Assembly: GCF_964275005.1 (NCBI RefSeq)
Contig: NC_092702.1
Coordinates: forward strand, 8,542,330-8,606,329
DNA length: 64,000 bases
Direction: 5' to 3'
DNA from: Diadema setosum
Lineage: Eukaryota; Echinodermata; Echinoidea; Diadematoida; Diadematidae
Part shown: in pieces, positions 38,100 through 49,628 of the stretch
How the letters are laid out: each line of letters opens with the position of its first letter
Numbering within the stretch: position 1 is the first letter of the stretch
Program-made: the position numbers and the translations under genes
Notes under the pieces: model-generated
Told to the model about the DNA's origin: nothing
Seen by the model: only the letters and a program-made list of their open reading frames with translations
Database searches by the model: none

Positions 38100-39062
38100 A
38101 AAAAAAAATATATATATATTGTTTATTACCTCAACGCCGGACGCTAAATAATTGTTTTTTTTTTTCTTATTCATTCTTATTTTTATTTTGCACCAGGGGA
38201 AAAAAAAAACAAAAAAAACAAAAACAAAAACAAAAACAAAAAAAAAAAAACAAACAAAAACAATCGCACCCCGGATCTGGCAGCACTGATGCATTATACA
38301 TACAGTGTTTACTGTCTATCGACCGTACTGTATACGTAATATTTCATTCATTGTGCAACGGATTATCAATTCAGAAAAAGCAAAAGCTCCATCGCATGGG
38401 AGGAAGATACCCCGCCCACTCCCTCCCCCGTTATAGGTCTCCAATCAGTGGCGTAACTGGGGTGGGGAGGGGGGCACGTGCCCCCCCCCCCCCATCCGCT
38501 GGTTAAAAAAAAAATATCAAAATGGTAATTCAAGGGTTAGTAAACTGCTTTTGAAATTGACATGAAAGGGTGAGCAAGAAATTATTTTTTTTCTCTAAGA
38601 TTTCTTTTAACCATAATTAAAGAGGCATCAATAGTGTGAAACATTGTTCAAAAATCCCGGAGCCGACAAAATATTGTGATTCATCGTGATTCCTGGTTGG
38701 CATTCTGAATGATAGGTAGGATGGAGCAGTGTACTCAGAACATCCGAACGGCAAAGAGTCGCTGTAATGTTGCGCAATGTGATGTAGAATTACATCTCTG
38801 TACCTTACACTTCGTTATATCAAAGCTAGATCACTGATTGTTGCTTTACATACTATAGTTTATATTAAAATGCCTTGCATTGCCAATAATAAGACTTGAC
38901 GGGCTATTTCCCAACTTTCCCAACACACACAAACACAAACAATTAGGGGATGCTCTAAAGTGCAGATTTTGGACATCCTTCCCCCGCTTGGTCACTTCGA
39001 CGCCCCCTCGCTGGTCATACCTCCCCCAATCATGAACAATAAACCGACATCCTTGACTACCC
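38100..39062. other. No gene recognised
   Basis: Homopolymer-rich sequence, including a block with GCTCCATCGCATGGGAGG near 38387 that resembles the purine/pyrimidine-block repeats at 31850-33300 and 40510-40765. No gene. Confidence 0.5.
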
Positions 39063-40500
39063 GTGGCGCACCGCCCCCCCCTTAATTTCCAAAGCGAAAA
39101 CAACATATTTATAGCTAAAAACGGCAGTTTTTGGACTGTAAAATGTCAGAATTTTCACTCTCACTCGCTCCGCTTGCTCGTATTTAATCGCTCTGCCATT
39201 CTCGTGATGTTGCTGCCAGTATTAAATTGCCAGCAGTTGCACCCGGTGCGCCCCCTTAATTTCCAAAGCGAAAAGGATAGCTACAAACGGCAGTTTTTAG
39301 ACTGTAAAATGTCAAAATTTTCAAGCTCGCTCGCATTTTAATCAATTCAATTCAGTTCAAACTTTATTTCATTTTTCGAAAAGAATATAAACATTTCACT
39401 TCCTTTGGTAACATAGAATAAGGTTGCATAATCAAAACAGTAAATTGAGAAAACGTAATTGTGGAACCTTGGGGTAACAGAAACGTTGTAAGGAAAATTG
39501 ATTGACTGAAGTGATACAGACGATATAATCGTTATGCCATTCTCCTGATGTTGCTGCCAGTAATTGTCAGCAGTTGCGCCCTGTGCGCCCCCTTAATTTC
39601 CAAAGCGAAGAAAAATAGATACAAACGGAAGTTTTTTTTGACAGTAAATTGTCACATTTTTCAAGGTCGCTCGCTCCGCTAGCTCGCGTTTAATCGTTAT
39701 CCCATTCTCTTGATGTTGCTGCCAGTAATTGCCTGCAGTTGCGCCCGGTGCGCCCTGCTTAATTTCCAAAGCGAACAAATATAGCTATATACAAACGGCA
39801 ATTTTTTGACTGTCAACATTTTCAAGCTCGCTCGCATTTAATCGCCTTGCCATTCTCCTGATGTTACTGCCAGTAATTGCCAGCAATTGCGCCCGGTGCC
39901 CCCTCTTAATTTTCAAAGCGAAAAGATGCGTAGCTAAAAACGGCATTTTTTTAAAACTGTGAAATGCCAACATTTTCGAGCTCGCTCGCTTCTCTCGCTT
40001 GCATTTAATCGTTGTGCCGTTCTCCTGACGTTGCTGCCAGTAATTGCCAGCAGTTGCACCCGGTGCGCCCCCCTTAATTTCGAAAACGAAAAAATATTGA
40101 TACAAACGACAGTTTTTTGACTGTGTCAAAATTTTCAAGCTCACTCGTTCTGCTCGCTCGCATTTAATTGTTATGCCATTCTCCTGACGTTACTGCCAGT
40201 AATTGCCAGCAGCTGCGCCCTGTGCGCGCTCCTTAATTTTCAAAGCGAAGAAATATAGGTACAAACGGAAGTTTATGGACTGTAAATTTGTCAAAATTTT
40301 CAAGCTCTCTCGCTCCGCTTGCTCGCATTTAATCGTTATGCCATTATCCTCATGCTGATGCCAGTAATTGCCAGCAGTTGCGCCCGGTACGCCCCCCTTC
40401 ATTTCCAAAGCGAAAAAAATATAGCTACAAACCGCAGTTTGGGATTGTAAAATATCAAAATTTTCAAGCTCGCTCGCTCCGCTCGCTCGCATTTAATTGT
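39063..40500. repeat. 160-bp tandem array, eight copies
   Basis: Unit starts, marked by GCGCCCGGTGCGCCCCCTTA or variants, lie near 39066, 39241, 39580, 39741, 39891, 40055, 40215 and 40380. Each unit goes on with TTTCCAAAGCGAAAAA, ACAAACGGCAGTTTTT, a CTCGCTCGCTCCGCTCGC stretch and TTGCTGCCAGTAATTGCC. Spacing is 150-165 bp except where a retroposon tail sits inside one unit. Confidence 0.92.
39341..39527 (-). mobile_element. LINE 3' tail T1, copy 2, inserted in the array
   Basis: Reverse complement of the 34900-35058 family, starting with its GAATT tail at 39341. It lengthens one array interval from about 160 to 339 bp. TAATC occurs at both junctions and is a plausible target-site duplicate. 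Confidence 0.75.
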
Positions 40501-40509
40501 TATGCAATT

Positions 40510-40772
40510 CTCCTTTTTTTTTTCTTTTTACAAAAAGTCCCTCCGTGGAAGGGGTATCCCCCTCCTACACCCTCTCCCGCTTGGTTGCTTCGCTCCCTTG
40601 CCGAGGATCTCACATCGTCACATAATGTATCCCCGTAATAGTCCTTCATAGTATTTTCATTTTCACTATGCTCTATAAACGCGACTTTTACACTCTTGTT
40701 TTTACAAAAAGTTACCACCGTGGGAGGGGGTATTCCCCTCCCACACCCTCCGCACTGAAGGAGCGAAATGGG
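40510..40772. repeat. Degenerate GGGAGGGG/CCCCTCCC repeat units
   Basis: Two copies (about 40510-40600 and 40695-40765) of a block reading ACAAAAAGT, CGTGG.AGGGG, TAT.CCCCTCC and ACCCTC. The block resembles those at 31850-33300 and 38387. Confidence 0.55.
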
Positions 40773-40985
40773 CTCTGCAATGTGTTTTGATTGACATTGG
40801 TGTTCAGCCAATGAAACTTCGACATTGAAGACTGGCAACTGTCTTGCCACGCCCGGTTCCTCGCCTCTATTCGGAGGTTTCTTACTAGACGTATTTTTAG
40901 TCGACTTGACTTCCACACCATCGCGCCCTCTGTTAACTGGCGATCAACTGATTCAGGCTTAAAAATAAACGTGCCCGCTAGACTA
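40773..40985 (-). repeat. Dispersed 210-bp repeat, copy 2
   Basis: Reverse complement of 26026-26235. The two copies lie about 14.5 kb apart in opposite orientation. Confidence 0.8.
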
Positions 40986-41464
40986 AGGAAAAGGATGACC
41001 AAAGTTCCACAATGCAATAAGACAGGAAATTAGAAAGTTATGAAAAATCCAAATACCAAATGTTCTCAGGAACAACGATTTTTTGGTGCAACTACATGCT
41101 CATATCAATTAATGATGTGATGATATAATCATCTCACAAGTCTTTCTTTAACCTCTAAACAAATTTCGGCTCAATTTTATAATCATTTCATCTTTGCCAC
41201 GAAGTCATAGTTGAATTTGTGTTTGTCACACTAAGTAATATTATAGTCTCGATGCCCTGGCTATTTCGACCTTTGAGGGCTAAAGTGCTTGTAGTTACTA
41301 AGTTGTTTTGCCCAAAAGATAATTTTTATGTTATTTTGTACAGACAAAATACACAAGCTGGAGAGACCTAACTTTAAGGATGATTAAACTTATAACAGAA
41401 CTAATGTGGGCTTAAAACCAATGCTGCCAATATTGGAATCAATATGACATCATTGACATCATTG
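40986..41464. other. No gene recognised
   Basis: AT-rich sequence without repeats or coding motifs that I can identify. Confidence 0.5.
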
Positions 41465-41780
41465 AAACACCCCCCATGAAACACCCCCCATGGGGGTGTT
41501 TCACAAAGCCGTTCGGAAAGTTAAGAAGGACTTAAGACCGACTGGTGATCAGTTCTTGTGCTGAATTGCTGCGATTCTGATAAAGGATAGCACACAAGAA
41601 CTGATCACCAGTCGCACTTAAGTCCTTCTTAACTTTAAGAGCAGCTTTGTGAAACACCCCCATGGGGGTGTTTCACAAAGCTGCTCTTAAAGTTAAGAAG
41701 GACTTAAGTGCGACTGGTGGGGGTGTTTCACAAAGCTGCTCTTAAAGTTAAGAAGGACTTAAGTGCGACTGGTGATCAGT
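41465..41780. mobile_element. MITE with CATG ends, one full and extra partial copies
   Basis: A full copy runs from CATG at 41489 to CATG at 41664. Its inverted ends read GGGGGTGTTTCACAAAGC, then AGTTAAGAAGGACTTAAG and GACTGGTGATCAGTTCTTGT. Two further left-end pieces follow directly at 41661-41719 and 41719-41780. A short CACCCCCCATGAAA piece precedes it. It is a non-autonomous DNA element of unrecognised superfamily. Confidence 0.8.
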
Positions 41781-42961
41781 TTAGAGTTCGTCTTTGTCAC
41801 TTTAGAGTTCGTCTTTAAGCAAATTGGTTTGAGTAAAGTTAGGTATTCTACTCTTATTAAGACCAAAAAGGGTGATCCACTATTGTGATATGGACATACA
41901 AGATTCGAAACTTCAATTTCAACTTCAATCATGAAAATGATATCATAGTTAAAATACACAATTGCATTTCATCGGGAAAATAGATAAATAAAAACCACTT
42001 TGCAAATGTTTCTTTTTGCACTTTTTTGGGAAGATATAATTATTAACAGTGGCAGCGATTAGGTAAATCGTTTTCTGTTGGTGGCTTTGAACTAATATTG
42101 TTATCTACATTTACTTAAGAGGCGAATACTTCACGTGAAGATTCGACTTTGGTCAACATGGTGTAAAAAGAATTGAAAGTGGAGCATATTCAGGTAGAAT
42201 TTAGATGGTAAATCGTTTTTTATTCCTAATTTAGGAATATGAAGTCATCTGTAACGACATTAAAATTGTGACTGCGCGACCTCATCAGTATATGCCTTTG
42301 TGCTTCTGCTGTGCAAAATCGCTTATGCTATCACTTTTAGAAAACATTCCAATGACTCCAGTGAAAATAATGAAGTGAAAATAAAGTGTATAGCTATGAA
42401 TATCATCTGAGGCTGAGAGCGTTGATCTAAACGTTAACTTCAAGAAAACCCTTCAGTCTTTTCACAACGCAATTTGCACAACGCTGATCATTTCAGTGCA
42501 GTCGTCGAGTATACTACAGGCCTTCATGTTGGGAAGGAAACTCATTGACGTTTAAAATGCAGTCGTAACAGTTTGAAACTGCACTTATATTTCTACAGAC
42601 GTCCACTGGTCCAATGCATTGTTGTGTCTCCAAGTAGCTTTCATTCAAACCAATTCACTTGCCCTCGAATCTGAGTTAAAGGAACAATAAAATGAAATGC
42701 ATGTTGACTTTTGCTGATTTGTGATACTCTCAACAGCTATGTTGGTTAATGAATAAATACGTGCCATATGTCTTACAGTATTTTTATTCTAGTTTTTTTT
42801 TTTTTACTTGGATACACCTAAAAAAAAATCCAAACTTCCAAACCAAGATACTACCGTATCTATAAAGTATATAGGTCTATACAAACCGACGAAAAATAGT
42901 AGACATTTTATTATTGAATGTACAACACACATTTATAATTTTTTGCCACATAGCACTGACG
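41781..42961. other. No gene recognised
   Basis: AT-rich sequence with no motif-bearing frame. Confidence 0.5.
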
Positions 42962-43155
42962 TACACTCTAAAAACACAAATGTTGAATTAGCATTTAAAA
43001 GGGCCGAGGAGTGACAACATTTTCAAAGTGTTGGTTTTCCTGCTAGATTTAACATTTAAAATGTTATTTTAAAAGTTGGATGCAACACTTCAAAAAATGC
43101 TGTCACTCCTCGGCCCTTTTAAATGTTGATTCAACATTTGCGTTTTTAGAGTGTA
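42962..43155. mobile_element. 194-bp MITE with TA target duplication
   Basis: Long inverted ends: CACTCTAAAAACACAAATG at the left mirrors CATTTGCGTTTTTAGAGTG at the right. Inside are AAAAGGGCCGAGGAGTGACA and its complement. TA flanks both sides, as for Tc1/mariner-type and some other DNA elements. Confidence 0.8.
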
Positions 43156-43159
43156 TATA

Positions 43160-43500
43160 CGTGATGTTGTTGTGTTTCTCCTGTCTTGTTTTTTCTTGTT
43201 TTAAATTATCCTTGTGTTAAGTATTTGTAGATGTTTCATAAGAATCCTTTGAGTGATTCACAGTATACAAGCATGCTTTTTGGTGGACCTCTCAATTCTG
43301 TTTTCCTCTAAACATGATTCTGTATTTTGCCGGTATGCATGTATATCTGGTATTGTTAACTATCATTTACCCTTTTCACAGTTGAATGTATGCTTATGAC
43401 GTAATTCCTGATTTATTGTGTTATGTTTTGTTAAAAAAAGAATGAAAATAAATGAATTGAATTGAATTGAATTGAATTGAATTGAATTAAATTGAATTTG
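43160..43500 (+). mobile_element. LINE 3' tail, family T2, copy 1
   Basis: Matches the reverse complement of about 51950-52230. It contains GTGGACCTCTCAATTC, GTATTTTGC, GGTATGCATGTATA and a GAATGAAAATAAATGAATTG end with a TTGAA pentamer tail. Confidence 0.75.
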
Positions 43501-45515
43501 ATTTGATTTAATGATCAGGGTACCTTGTATTATGAACCGATACGACACAACATGCATTTACATTTCATCGTTCTTTTAACGTAATCATAATTATTACATT
43601 GACTCCACTTCCCTAAATGGAATATTTGCCCATCACGTCGTGCGGCTATGATGTATACGTCTGCTTGAATTGTTTCAAAGTGTCCTTTCATGTGTAATAC
43701 TTAAATACGTACAAAAGATATATTGTCATGGACCTATGGTCACGCTTAGGATGAAAATTCTATGATTTCATTTTTGATTGAGTATAGACGCATGATAGTA
43801 ACGCGTTTGGAACAGATCTTTCCGCTTCCATACACGCCCAGCGGGAATTGCCTTATTGCACTGATGTTCTTTAAAAAATGATGAGATTAAATCAGTGTAC
43901 CAAAACATGACGCAGTCTCCTTTCAGATTGTGATGTGCGGAGGCGGATTTTCCACATTTTCGGCATCTTCTCGAAAAATAAAGGACAAATTTCCTCCAAA
44001 CGTGGCAGGTGCCAGGTCAACCGGTTAATAGAATCGAAGGGGCACGGGGGGGGGGGGGGGCGTGGTAGTGATGAAGGTAGGGCAAAGGAATAGAATATTA
44101 GAGAATGTTTAAAGAAAAAAAAATCCCCAGAACCAAAAGTTATACAGCTAATACAAAATACAACGTTCTATTAGTAAATACATTAACAAAGGTAATTTCA
44201 AGTTTGTAATGGCGGTTGAGGGAATACCAAATTAAGGGGGGAGGGGGAGGTGGCGAATGGTGCAATGCCTTCCCCATTTTCAGCATCTTCTTGAAAGATC
44301 CATGACAGATTTTCAATAAACGTTGTAGGTAGCATTCCCAGGGTAGCTAAATTCCGTATTGTCCCGATGGGCACCGAGTCCAGGGGGTGCATGGTACCCT
44401 TGCCCCACCCCCCTTTGACATCCCCTCATACGCCATAATATACTTGAAAATACGTCATAATCATGATAAATGTACTTACTCTAGTACGATACCGTATTAG
44501 GTACATCACATTTGTTCTGGATAATTTGGGGAGCCTTTCCATTATCCGTTTATGCAAATCTGATTTAATTTTGATTATTAATTATGGAAACTTTACCTCG
44601 GACGTCTGTTAAATGACAACATGTTTGTTTGTCTGTTTGTTTGTGTGTGTGTATCTGTCTGTTTGTGTGTTTGTTTGTTTGTTTTCTAGCTTCTTTCCTG
44701 TGCAGGATGGGGCCCCGCGGGACCAAGCCTCTCTTGATCTGACTTTCACAGCTTGTCATGGCATTGGATTTACGGCTTGATGAATCTCCTACTCTCTACA
44801 ATTAGCTGATGCAATATTAACTTAATCTCATCAACATAGGTTGATGAGCATGAGAGACATTTTGGTGCCCACTGCAAACAGACGAACGCATTAACTTGAA
44901 TATTACATGAGCCTATATATAGTTACTGCGTGTTTCCAAACTGGTTACGATTGATCATCAAGTGAAATTGATGTTCTGAAGCTCCAGTTCGCAGCAAAGT
45001 GTAGCTACGTGGCAAGTGCTTTTAAACGTGACTACAAAATGCCCACATAACAAAGGAACTCTGGAACATTGTATTTTTCTTGTAAAAAAACGTCTTTGAC
45101 AGTTTCTATCCTCATCCACAAATCCTTTAGCACTTCGTGGATAGAAGACTTAAACAGGACACGGAAGTTGAAGCAGGATCATCGGACATACAATGGACAT
45201 TTGCGTGCAACCTTGATTCAGTCTTTAGGAAGCAGCCGCCTCCTTCTTCCTATCAATGTTCATGGTTCATCCATTATAGCTGAATTCTGTCAAGAGCCTG
45301 ATGATACCCCATTTTTCTGTTGAATAAAGGGAGAACGTGACCACATTTGAACATTTGGACATGTCTCGTTTAATTCCAAACCGTTTGCCCCATCGTACAA
45401 CTGCATTGACAGGAGCAGGAATTACAGTTCCCAAAACAAGGAGATTGTAAGGCATGAATGTGGCGGAGTAGAGTCATGCACCATAAAATCCCTCGGGGTA
45501 GCGCAACCTCTCCAC
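43501..45515. other. No gene; diverged repeat pair
   Basis: 43930-44040 and 44270-44380 look like diverged copies of one another: TTTTC.GCATCTTCT and AAACGT.G.AGGT precede a GGGCAC motif in both. A G run lies at about 44047-44060. Downstream to the potassium channel promoter no gene is recognised. Confidence 0.45.
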
Positions 45516-45523
45516 CTATATAC
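45516..45523 (+). promoter_or_regulatory. Possible TATA box of the K2P channel gene
   Basis: CTATATAC lies about 80 bases upstream of the ATG, so a 5' untranslated region of about 50 bases would follow. Position and sequence are suggestive only. Confidence 0.3.
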
Positions 45524-45600
45524 GCCGTTACGTTTCCATTGACACTTCACACTCCTCAAAACCAGCATTTTTCACTGAAGAAGGTGAGTGTGTTATAAAA

Positions 45601-46496
45601 ATGGCGGCAAAATGCATGGCAATGCTGAAGAGTGTGTGCACAAAGAAAGTCATCATTCCATCTATCGTCTGGTTCTTGTACCTCGGCCTCGGCGCCTACA
45701 TGTTCAGTGCAATCGAAGGGGACAAGGAGAAATCATATTTCAAAGACGAGGACGAATGGCTGGAAGAAGTTCTCCGTGAGGTAAGATGAATTGTAAGCTG
45801 TGTGCATCAAGGAAGAACACATGAAGATAATATCTTCATCTTCAACCCTACATGTATAATTATCATAAGGTTGGGCGTGATAATAGATACACATCACTCC
45901 TATTTGCGATCTCTGTCCGCTCTCTTCTTCCCTCGCCTATAAATACGATGTAGACATGATTTAGGTCTCACTCTGATTAATTTTGTTTCACAAACAATAT
46001 CCACCTTACAGTGAAAGAGCAGTGTCTGGATTGGTTGCGTCTAATACAGCTATACGGTGAAAGAGGACAAGTTATTGCTCTCTTCTGCGACTCTCTCTAT
46101 ATATATACAGCATTTTGGAATACAAAGTAAAGTTGCATCTCAGTGTACGAACTTCCTTTGCTTGCCAAAGCTGAAATTCGATTTCAGATCATCTACAAGC
46201 CTCTCCGTATTTTTTTCCATGTTTTGAAGATCTGATTTGATTTGATATCATTTCTGCACTTTCCACAAAATTAATATAGCGTTTGCGAAAAACTTTCCAA
46301 AAATGATCATACTGCATTGGAAAATAAAAATACATATACCGATTATACAGTATACTTCCCTCTGATCCCTTCAGTTTTATGACAATGTATGAGTATCGTA
46401 AGGTTCTACAATTGCATTGTACACTCTTTTCATTCTATTGATGAGTCAATCTGTTTTGAGACTTTTTTTTTTCCATTTTTTCATATATATGATATA

Positions 46497-46530
<34 letters not shown>

Positions 46531-47628
46531 TTTAATCCTGTTCTTAATATGATTGATTCCACACGACAGGCCATAGATGAAACAGATGCTTTGTACAAGA
46601 ATCTGTCATTCCCGGACGAATGCATATCAAAAGAGGACCTCATAGGCGCAGTGAATGTCACCTCTGAACTTCGCGTAAAAGTGCAAAACTGGACGGACAA
46701 GATCATGCATCGGTTCCATCCCATGAAGTCGGACTATAGATGGGATATGACTGGTGGAATTCACTTCTGCTTGACGGTCCTATCGACGATAGGTAGGGCA
46801 ATAAAGAATGGACGGTTTTTAAAGGAGACCTTCAGATGATTTTCAGACTTTTACATTTGAAATACTATGAATTAGTTATACCGAGTATCGAGTTTCAGAA
46901 TTTATAGTGATTGGGTTGAGGGATAAGATTTTTTTTTTCTTCAAAATTTACAACAAATTGCAATGAACAAGGATGATGACGTTAAGCGTTTGTTAAGCAA
47001 ATGTTTTATTTCTGCAATATATGAGGCTCCCATGTCATGAACAGTGTTCAGTGTAATTCACTCAAGATTTTTCTCAGTATTGTTTCTCTGCTCAAGAACC
47101 ACAATAAATTCAAGAATTCAAGACTTGAAATTCAAGAAATGTATTCAATTCCATCGAGACGGCGTATGTGATTCTAATGGCGAACATTTTGTTGATTAAT
47201 TTGTTTTGATTATGATTTATTCGTTCCTTTATCTTCTTCATACACAAATCAAGGTGCATATTTTCAATATTTTTGTGGTTGCTGGAATTACAATATGTGT
47301 GCATGCAGAGTGATATAATTGAAATAAAGAAAACAAAGTAACCTAACAGAAGAGCCCCAACCCTAGTAAGACTCGCTGCGCTGACATTTTATTTTTGTAA
47401 AAATTATTATTTGGCGCACAATTTTTGAAGGCTTTAAATGATAATGGTCGCCAACACTTGTCTCTTTGCTAAAAAATTATCATCCTTGTTGTATTGCCTT
47501 CCTTTCTATTTTACCTGTATTGTAAGTTATTTTTTTTTTTTTTAGTAAATATGATAATGGACACACCGCCGGCGCCACGTTTTCAAAAGTGGTTGGGGGC
47601 ACTTCCGGGTTTCATGAGCTAAGAAGCA

Positions 47629-47662
<34 letters not shown>

Positions 47663-47707
47663 TTCAGCGCAACTTCTGGTGCCACTTCCGAGTTTCTTTA
47701 GCTGACA

Positions 47708-47744
<37 letters not shown>

Positions 47745-48809
47745 CCTTACCGTGCTCACACTTCCAAGGTTCAAGATTTCAATTTCTTTCTAGTACCACT
47801 AAAAAAAGAGTGGGGACGGAAAACTTAATTGACTGAACAAATTAATGCTACTTGTGAAATTTGCACAATGTTACTTTATATTCCCGTTGTCTTGCCGTAT
47901 TGCTACTTGTTTTGGTCAACCACAGGGTACGGCCTCATTGTTCCAAGAACACAGCAAGGTCGATTGGCCTGCATCGTATACGCTTCCATCGGGATTCCTC
48001 TGAACATCGTGTTTCTGGCGGGAGTCGGGCGGGTGCTCGCTCACCTGATCGACTGCAGCTACCGGCGTTGGCTTCTCCTCTTCGGCTGCGCCAAAGTCTG
48101 CAAAGAATCAACGATGGCAATGAATCACAGAATCAAGCCCAGAACCGACGGAAAGTCAAAGGTAGTCTCACACTGGAACCGTATAAGCAAGAAGGTCAGC
48201 AGCGAACAAAAGCATGCCCAGACTGAAACAGAATGCAACAAAATGGCAACTCTACCGAGAGCAATATTCACGGTTGCATATAGCGACTGGTCCGTGCCTA
48301 GCACCAGTAGACCCGAGCAGAATGCAGAAAAGGCCGCCACCATGCCGGACGATTGTCCCAGGCCGGTCTCGAAAGGAAATGAGGCAGGTGAAATTCATTG
48401 CGAAGAGGAGCTCCCCGACAAACCCGTTGCTCCACTGTGGTACGTCTCTCTGTTCATAACGACCTACATGACTGCCTTTATTCTGCTCCTGTACTTTTCC
48501 GATTCCGCTAATGACGACTGGACGTTTATTGATCTCTGCTACTACGAATTCGTTACCTTTTCGACGATTGGATTCGGAGACTTGTACCTGAAACCCCCGA
48601 AGGGACATTCGCGTCGATTGCTTGTATTCATCGACGTCGTTGTAGTCATCATTGGTATGGCATCCCTGTCGGCCATCGTCAACATCGCAGCTTCTACGGA
48701 ACGCCTCGACAAGGCTGTGACTTGGGCCCTCGACATCTTACTCAAGATTTGGACTTATATGGCACATACTGCCCGTCGCCTTTGCCAGAGTCAACGTAGT
48801 GGTCGTTGA
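45601..48809 (+). CDS. KCNK: Two-pore-domain potassium channel (K2P/KCNK), three exons
   Basis: Exons 45601-45780, 46570-46792 and 47926-48809 join to 428 codons. The introns are GT...AG and the junctions keep the frame. Membrane segment M1 is about residues 16-40. An extracellular cap follows, with Cys78 and sequons at Asn71, Asn89 and Asn100. The first filter is TIGYG (133-137), M2 about 147-176, a long cytoplasmic loop about 178-300, M3 about 303-323, the second filter TIGFG (348-352) and M4 about 366-391. The channel would form a dimer and carry background K+ current at the plasma membrane. The GIPLNIVFLAGVG after the first pore and the second-pore region recall TALK/TREK subfamilies; TALK-like is my best guess. 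The ATG has A at -3 and G at +4, and M1 follows at a normal distance. Intron 2 splits the first Gly codon of GYG, a position many K2P genes share. Confidence 0.93.
45781..46569 (+). other. Intron 1 of the K2P gene
   Basis: Phase 0, donor GAG|GTAAGA, acceptor CACACGACAG|GCC. It holds a TA run and a T run (46490-46533) before the acceptor, which acts as an extended pyrimidine tract. No other feature. Confidence 0.9.
46793..47925 (+). other. Intron 2 of the K2P gene
   Basis: Phase 1, donor ATAG|GTAGGG, acceptor AACCACAG|GGTACGG. Near its 3' part are two related pieces, each with CACTTCC, GAGTTTC or GGGTTTC, AGCTNA and AAGC followed by an A run (about 47580-47660 and 47670-47742). These look like a tandem duplication with expanded A tracts. 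Confidence 0.9.
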
Positions 48810-49628
48810 GACATAGATCGATGGTGTTTTTTTTTTTTTTATCTTTTGAAGATGCGGAAAATGACCAGGGCTTTGTGAAGTAGTCATCAAGTGATTGGTG
48901 AGTCTTTTCCTCTTCGACAAGGAAAACAAGAAGGCCAATCGCCTCCCCATTAATTGAAGGATAAACCAAACTTCGATTGTCTTGTAAGGACGAAATCAAT
49001 TTTGTGGAACATGGATTCTTGTTCACTTTGAAGGCGTATTATCATTTATGTTTACTTTACGGAATCATGTTTTAATGTGTATTCATAACGAAGACATTTT
49101 ATCAATAATATTCTACACTCGAGTTACGCCTTGGTTGCTTGTGCACTTGAAAACTATTCAGTAACTTTACAATGACATTGCAAGACGCTCTTTTCCCTCT
49201 TTCTTTTTATTTTAAGAAGTCATATGGAGTGTTATGTCAATGTTGCAGGTGTGCAACGACTTTTTGCGATCAGATATAAGATGCCGCTTTTTTACGAATA
49301 GCCGACTCTCAAGTACTTGTAAAGTTTTTGTCAAAACTTTACCTATGTTTCCACCTATCTTTTCCTTGCCTGTCGCTATCGATTTAACTTAAAGAAGAGC
49401 TTTGTTCTATGAGGTAATGTCTTCAAACCAAAGTGCTGTATTCTACGTATGCAAGTGTTCATTGCAATATTCTAACAGTGATTTGAAGTGCCTTTGCCAT
49501 GTCTACTTCACTTTCTAATCAGTTCTTTTTTTCTCTGTGACTAGTATGTGACAGGGATTTACTGTATTTGAAATAAGAATGATATCTCCAAATGTTTTAT
49601 TACCGATACTGTATATATGTATATATGT
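48810..49628 (+). other. Region after the K2P stop, probably 3' UTR
   Basis: No coding region. The first AATAAA after the stop is at 49813, about 1 kb downstream and inside the next duplicated block. A shorter 3' UTR using a variant signal cannot be excluded. Confidence 0.4.

Noticed and set aside
46417-46569. Upstream extension of K2P exon 2 to an ATG at about 46417
   Set aside because: It reads through the T run and the acceptor site. The intron 1 splice sites and the M1 exon at 45601 explain the gene better.
47829-47925. Independent start of K2P exon 3 at 47829
   Set aside because: The codons before 47926 are intronic. The GYG motif is completed only by joining to exon 2 at the AG at 47924-47925.
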